A stretch of 38,473 bases of DNA, taken from the NCBI GenBank assembly GCA_036514995.1, contig DATBWB010000067.1:1-38473 (forward strand), in the 5' to 3' direction. This DNA comes from Candidatus Acidiferrales bacterium. GTDB taxonomy: Bacteria; Acidobacteriota; Terriglobia; Acidiferrales; DATBWB01. Below are positions 35,119-38,473 of this stretch, piece after piece. The position numbers and the translations under genes were made by a program. Within the stretch, counting starts at the first letter, position 1. Every line of letters starts with the position of its first letter. Below the pieces are notes generated by a model, which was given only the letters and a program-made list of their open reading frames with translations, did not search any database and had not been told where the DNA came from.

Positions 35119-38100
35119 ATGAAAACACGGGCGGTGGCTTGTTTCGTGGTGTTGGTGTGCGCGGCGTTGATGGCATTGGCTCCTTCTCCGGGCTTCAGCC
35201 AAGCAGTGTATGGAAGCATCTTCGGCACGTTCACAGACCCGCAGGGAGCAGCCGTGCCGGGTGCGAAGGTAACCATTACTTCGATCGGCAAAGGCACGTC
35301 CGAAGTAACGACGACGAACGAGTCCGGCAACTACACGGTGACGCACCTGATTCCCGGGAGGTATCAAGTGCGGGGCGAGAAAGAAGGTTTCAAGGCCTTT
35401 TTTGCCGAATCGGTGGACGTGCGTGTCGATGTGGCCACTCGTGTGGACGGCCAACTTGAGGTCGGGGCGGTGGCCGAAACGGTGACGGTAACGGCCGAGT
35501 CTGTACCTCTCTTGAAGACCGACCGCGCCGATGTCGCCTACGCCTTTACAGAGAAAGCGGTCGTCGAACTTCCCATCTTCAACCGGAATTTCACCTCGTT
35601 CCAGCTCATAACTCCTGGCACCCAGGCACTCACCTGGCAACATGCCTCGAGCGAGAACCCGCAGCAAAGCATCCAGATCAACGTCAACGGCCAACACTTC
35701 AGCGGCACAGCGTTCCAACTCGATGGCACCGACAACCGCGATCCCATCCTCGGCATCATTGTGATCAACTCCAACCTCGAAGCTGTAGCTGAAACCAAAA
35801 TCACGACGCAGAACTACGACGCCGAATTCGGTCAGGCCAGCGCCGCCGTCATTACGGTCCAGACCAAGTCGGGCACCAACGACCTTCATGGCAGCGCGTT
35901 TTGGTTCCGGCGCAATGACCTCCTTCAGGCGCGCGATCCGTTTACGCAAACCACACCGGACCCCGTTACGGGAAAACAGGTCCCAGACAGCCTTTGGAAC
36001 CAGTTCGGCGGCGCCCTGGGTGGGCCGATCGTCAAGGACAAGCTGTTCTTCTTCGGAGACTACCAGGGCACGCGGGAAAAAGTTGGGAGATCGGTGCGGG
36101 TGAACGTACCGACTGCTCTGGTGCGCTCGACCTGCCTGAACCCGGCGAGTCCGAATTGTGATTTGAGCGAATATCTGAGCATTGCCCAGGTCTACAATCC
36201 TGCGACGGGGGATGTCGCCGGGAACAATCGCTCGGCTTTCGCGGGCAACATCATTCCCAACAGCCTCATCTCGTCTCCAGCGAGGGCCTTGCTGTCGCTA
36301 CTGCCGGCCCCCACTGCCTCAGGCGTCCGTGACAACTTTAGCGCCGGCGGTTCGGGGGGTTTTAACCAGAATGCCTTTGACATCCGGATGGATTATGCCC
36401 ACAGCCCGAACCTGAGCTTCCTCGGCCGGTATAGCTTCTCTGATTTCTCCCTCACCGGCAAAGGCGTGTTCGATACATCGACCATAGCCGTGGGCGGGCG
36501 GGGTCTGGGAACCAACGGCTTTGCCGGGGCGTCGCTCACCCGCAACCAGAGCCTCGCCACCGGATTCAATTATTCTCTAAGCCCCACATGGTTAACCGAC
36601 TTTCGTTTCGGTTGGTTCAAATATCGTGTGAACGTGGACCCGAACGGCCTGGGAACCACTCCCGCCCAGGACGTGGGGATTCCCGGGCTAAATACGGGGA
36701 CCAGTTTCACTTCCGGCATGCCGGCCTTCTTCATCAACGGCGGTGTGGACATGGAATTCGGCTACGCGTTGTCCGACCGCCTCACCCGCTGCAACTGCCC
36801 GCTTCGCCAAATGGAGGATCAATTCCAGTTTGTAAACAACTGGACCAATATCCGGGGCAACCACCAGATCAAGTGGGGTGCGGATATCCGCTATTCCCGG
36901 AACTTGCGCGTGCCCAGCGACGCTCACCGAGCCGGGGAACTGGGTTTTTCGGCCGACGGCACAGCGCTCAGGAATCCTCCCGCCGGCGGGAGCCCGGGCG
37001 GTCTGGGGCTGGCCACCTATTTGCTCGGCAATGCCACTCAATTGGCACGATACGTCAGCACCGCGACCGACGCCGGCGAACGGCAAAAGCGGTGGTTCTT
37101 TTACGGACAGGACACCTACCGTGTGAGTCCGAAACTCACGGTCAACTTTGGCTTGCGCTGGGAAATCTACTTCCCCCAGACAGTTACCGGAGCCCAAAAG
37201 GGAGGATTTGTTGATCTGAGGACCGGCGAAATCCGCGTGGCGGGAGTTGGAGGTATTGGCCTCAACATGAACGTGGAAAATACGTTCACGAACTTCGCCC
37301 CTCGTGTGGGTATCGCGTACCAGGTCAAACCGAAGACAGTTGTACGGCTGGGCTATGGCCGCAGCTATGACATCGGTGTGTTCGGTTCCATCTTTGGTCA
37401 TAGCGTGACCCAGAACCTGCCTATTCTTGCTCGGCAAAATGTTACCGGCCCAGTAACAGGCTCCTCCTTCGAGACTGCCTTCACGCTGGCAGCGGGTCCT
37501 CCCACCCTCGTTTTCCCGACCGTGCCTTCCAGCGGGCGGTTCCCCCTCCCGGACGGGGTCACCCAATTCGTTCAGCCGGAGAAGATGCGGCTAGGGCTCG
37601 TGGACGCCTGGAATGCCACACTCCAGCATCAATTGACCCCCACGATGTCGATTGAGGTCGCCTACGTCGGCAACAAAGGGACACACGTCTTCGCTGGTAA
37701 CGGTCCTGACTACAACTTGAACCAACCGACCAACGAGGGGTTCACGGCCGGGTTCACCACAAACCAGCGGAAGCCCTTCCACAGTTGCACCCTATCCCCC
37801 CCGGCGGGGGCCGGGACTTGCAGTTTCGGCGCGCCGTATGGGTGGTCGCAGGGACTGAATTACCACGCCAACGATTCCTCGAATCATTACCACGCGCTTC
37901 AAGCAAAGGTGGACAAGCGTTTCTCTAAGGGCTATCAATTCGCCACCCATTACACCTGGTCGCGGAACACCAACTTCGACGGCAACGGCTACAACTTCCA
38001 CCGAGACGTTACCTTTGGTGTTGTCGATTTCAACCGCACCCATGTGTTCATCTTCACCAACCTTTGGGAGCTACCGTTTGGCAAAGGCAAGCGGTTCTTG

Positions 38101-38473
38101 GGGGACGCTTCCACAGGGTTGGATTACCTGGTGGGGGGCTGGCAACTCAACACCATCACCAATTGGAGCACTGGTCTGCCATTTAGTTTCGGCTATAGAA
38201 ACTGCAGCGCAGACATCGACACCGCGGCGGGTCCCTGTCGCCCGGACCAACTCTCGGATGTTGAGTATGGAGACAAGAACCGCTGGTTTCCGATTGCCAC
38301 TCTACCGGCCGGTCAACAGGGCCTGAACAGTGGAGAAACCTCCGGGCCATGGCGCCGGTCTCAGTTTGGCGAATTCGGGAACGCCGAGCGCAACTCGGGC
38401 CGCGGGCGGAGCCATGCGCAACGTGCAGTGGGGCATCAGGCTCCACTTCTAGCTCAAAGCTCTACCAACGGCG
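35119..38473 (+). CDS. TonB-dependent receptor, Oar-like, with carboxypeptidase-regulatory domain; 3' end frameshifted
   Basis: Outer-membrane receptor for large or scarce ligands. A signal peptide (VACFVVLVCAALMALAPSP, cleavage after GFSQ) is followed by a CarboxypepD_reg beta-sandwich (about 32-112, SIFGTFTDPQGAAVPGAKVT), a plug domain (AVVELPIFNRNFTSFQLITP to about 250) and a long beta-barrel. The barrel includes NQFGGALGGPIVKDKLFFFGDY, NWTNIRGNHQIKWGADIRYS and the FGNAERNSG segment near the end. The ATG at 35119 has GAGGGG seven bases upstream. The frame stays open to the window edge, but after base 38400 it loses the family pattern. A terminal strand MRNVQWGIRLHF and a stop are found in another frame at 38413-38452. 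The expected last 100 or so barrel residues are missing. Either a deletion or an assembly error is indicated. Confidence 0.88.
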   Translation, partial: MKTRAVACFVVLVCAALMALAPSPGFSQAVYGSIFGTFTDPQGAAVPGAKVTITSIGKGTSEVTTTNESGNYTVTHLIPGRYQVRGEKEGFKAFFAESVDVRVDVATRVDGQLEVGAVAETVTVTAESVPLLKTDRADVAYAFTEKAVVELPIFNRNFTSFQLITPGTQALTWQHASSENPQQSIQINVNGQHFSGTAFQLDGTDNRDPILGIIVINSNLEAVAETKITTQNYDAEFGQASAAVITVQTKSGTNDLHGSAFWFRRNDLLQARDPFTQTTPDPVTGKQVPDSLWNQFGGALGGPIVKDKLFFFGDYQGTREKVGRSVRVNVPTALVRSTCLNPASPNCDLSEYLSIAQVYNPATGDVAGNNRSAFAGNIIPNSLISSPARALLSLLPAPTASGVRDNFSAGGSGGFNQNAFDIRMDYAHSPNLSFLGRYSFSDFSLTGKGVFDTSTIAVGGRGLGTNGFAGASLTRNQSLATGFNYSLSPTWLTDFRFGWFKYRVNVDPNGLGTTPAQDVGIPGLNTGTSFTSGMPAFFINGGVDMEFGYALSDRLTRCNCPLRQMEDQFQFVNNWTNIRGNHQIKWGADIRYSRNLRVPSDAHRAGELGFSADGTALRNPPAGGSPGGLGLATYLLGNATQLARYVSTATDAGERQKRWFFYGQDTYRVSPKLTVNFGLRWEIYFPQTVTGAQKGGFVDLRTGEIRVAGVGGIGLNMNVENTFTNFAPRVGIAYQVKPKTVVRLGYGRSYDIGVFGSIFGHSVTQNLPILARQNVTGPVTGSSFETAFTLAAGPPTLVFPTVPSSGRFPLPDGVTQFVQPEKMRLGLVDAWNATLQHQLTPTMSIEVAYVGNKGTHVFAGNGPDYNLNQPTNEGFTAGFTTNQRKPFHSCTLSPPAGAGTCSFGAPYGWSQGLNYHANDSSNHYHALQAKVDKRFSKGYQFATHYTWSRNTNFDGNGYNFHRDVTFGVVDFNRTHVFIFTNLWELPFGKGKRFLGDASTGLDYLVGGWQLNTITNWSTGLPFSFGYRNCSADIDTAAGPCRPDQLSDVEYGDKNRWFPIATLPAGQQGLNSGETSGPWRRSQFGEFGNAERNSGRGRSHAQRAVGHQAPLLAQSSTNG
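38408..38452 (+). pseudogene. out-of-frame terminal beta-strand and stop of the TonB receptor
   Basis: Codons GGA GCC ATG CGC onward give GAMRNVQWGIRLHF and stop TAG at 38450-38452. A terminal aromatic residue (Phe) is the outer-membrane beta-signal expected at the end of a receptor. It is offset by one base from the main frame, with the join near GGGCGG at 38404-38409. Confidence 0.6.

Overview
The window looks like chromosomal DNA of an acidobacterium or a close relative. The reasons are its high GC content, several CRTAC1-type proteins (VCBS/FG-GAP repeats plus an ASPIC/UnbV tail), multiheme c-type cytochromes, a hydrazine-synthase-alpha-like propeller, and a large TonB-dependent receptor with an N-terminal carboxypeptidase-regulatory domain (Oar type). 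This taxonomic reading is inference from gene content; there is no rRNA or tRNA gene to anchor it. I see no mobile element, CRISPR array or RNA gene.

Layout. (1) 1-8 kb: a small ribbon-helix-helix-like protein, an Oxa1/EMC3-like membrane protein translationally coupled to a membrane-anchored alkaline-phosphatase-superfamily hydrolase, a minus-strand sulfate activation operon (HAD phosphatase, sat, cysC, TauE/SafE exporter), and a second soluble alkaline-phosphatase-superfamily hydrolase. (2) 8-22 kb: extracytoplasmic proteins. These are a four-heme membrane cytochrome fused to a bare ASPIC/UnbV tail, a giant TPR-VCBS-ASPIC protein, an exported six-hairpin glycosidase, two convergent CRTAC1 paralogues (one with a Tat-like signal) and a 16-repeat TPR protein. 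(3) 22-34.4 kb, all minus strand: a tightly packed operon in the order HzsA-like propeller cytochrome, CRTAC1 protein, YVTN propeller/di-heme peroxidase-like fusion, regulator-type propeller, RidA-like protein, DAHP synthase, two tandem branched-chain-amino-acid-type binding proteins and, after a 145-base gap, a sugar-type binding lipoprotein. A Crp/Fnr regulator gene lies directly upstream, and an FNR-like box plus a perfect 20-base palindrome sit in between. (4) 34.4-38.5 kb: a 0.7-kb divergent intergenic region and the TonB-dependent receptor, whose 3' end carries an out-of-frame junction.

Working together: sat and CysC make PAPS, the exporter could remove sulfite or related anions, and the phosphatase-superfamily enzymes may act on envelope phospho-esters. 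No sulfotransferase or PAPS reductase is visible. The FNR-linked operon is the best candidate for an undescribed system: extracytoplasmic propellers, heme proteins and orphan solute-binding proteins co-transcribed with a committed aromatic-biosynthesis enzyme and a RidA variant lacking the catalytic arginine. Two genes (the cytochrome-ASPIC fusion and the receptor) look like products of internal deletions. These could be real or could be assembly artefacts.
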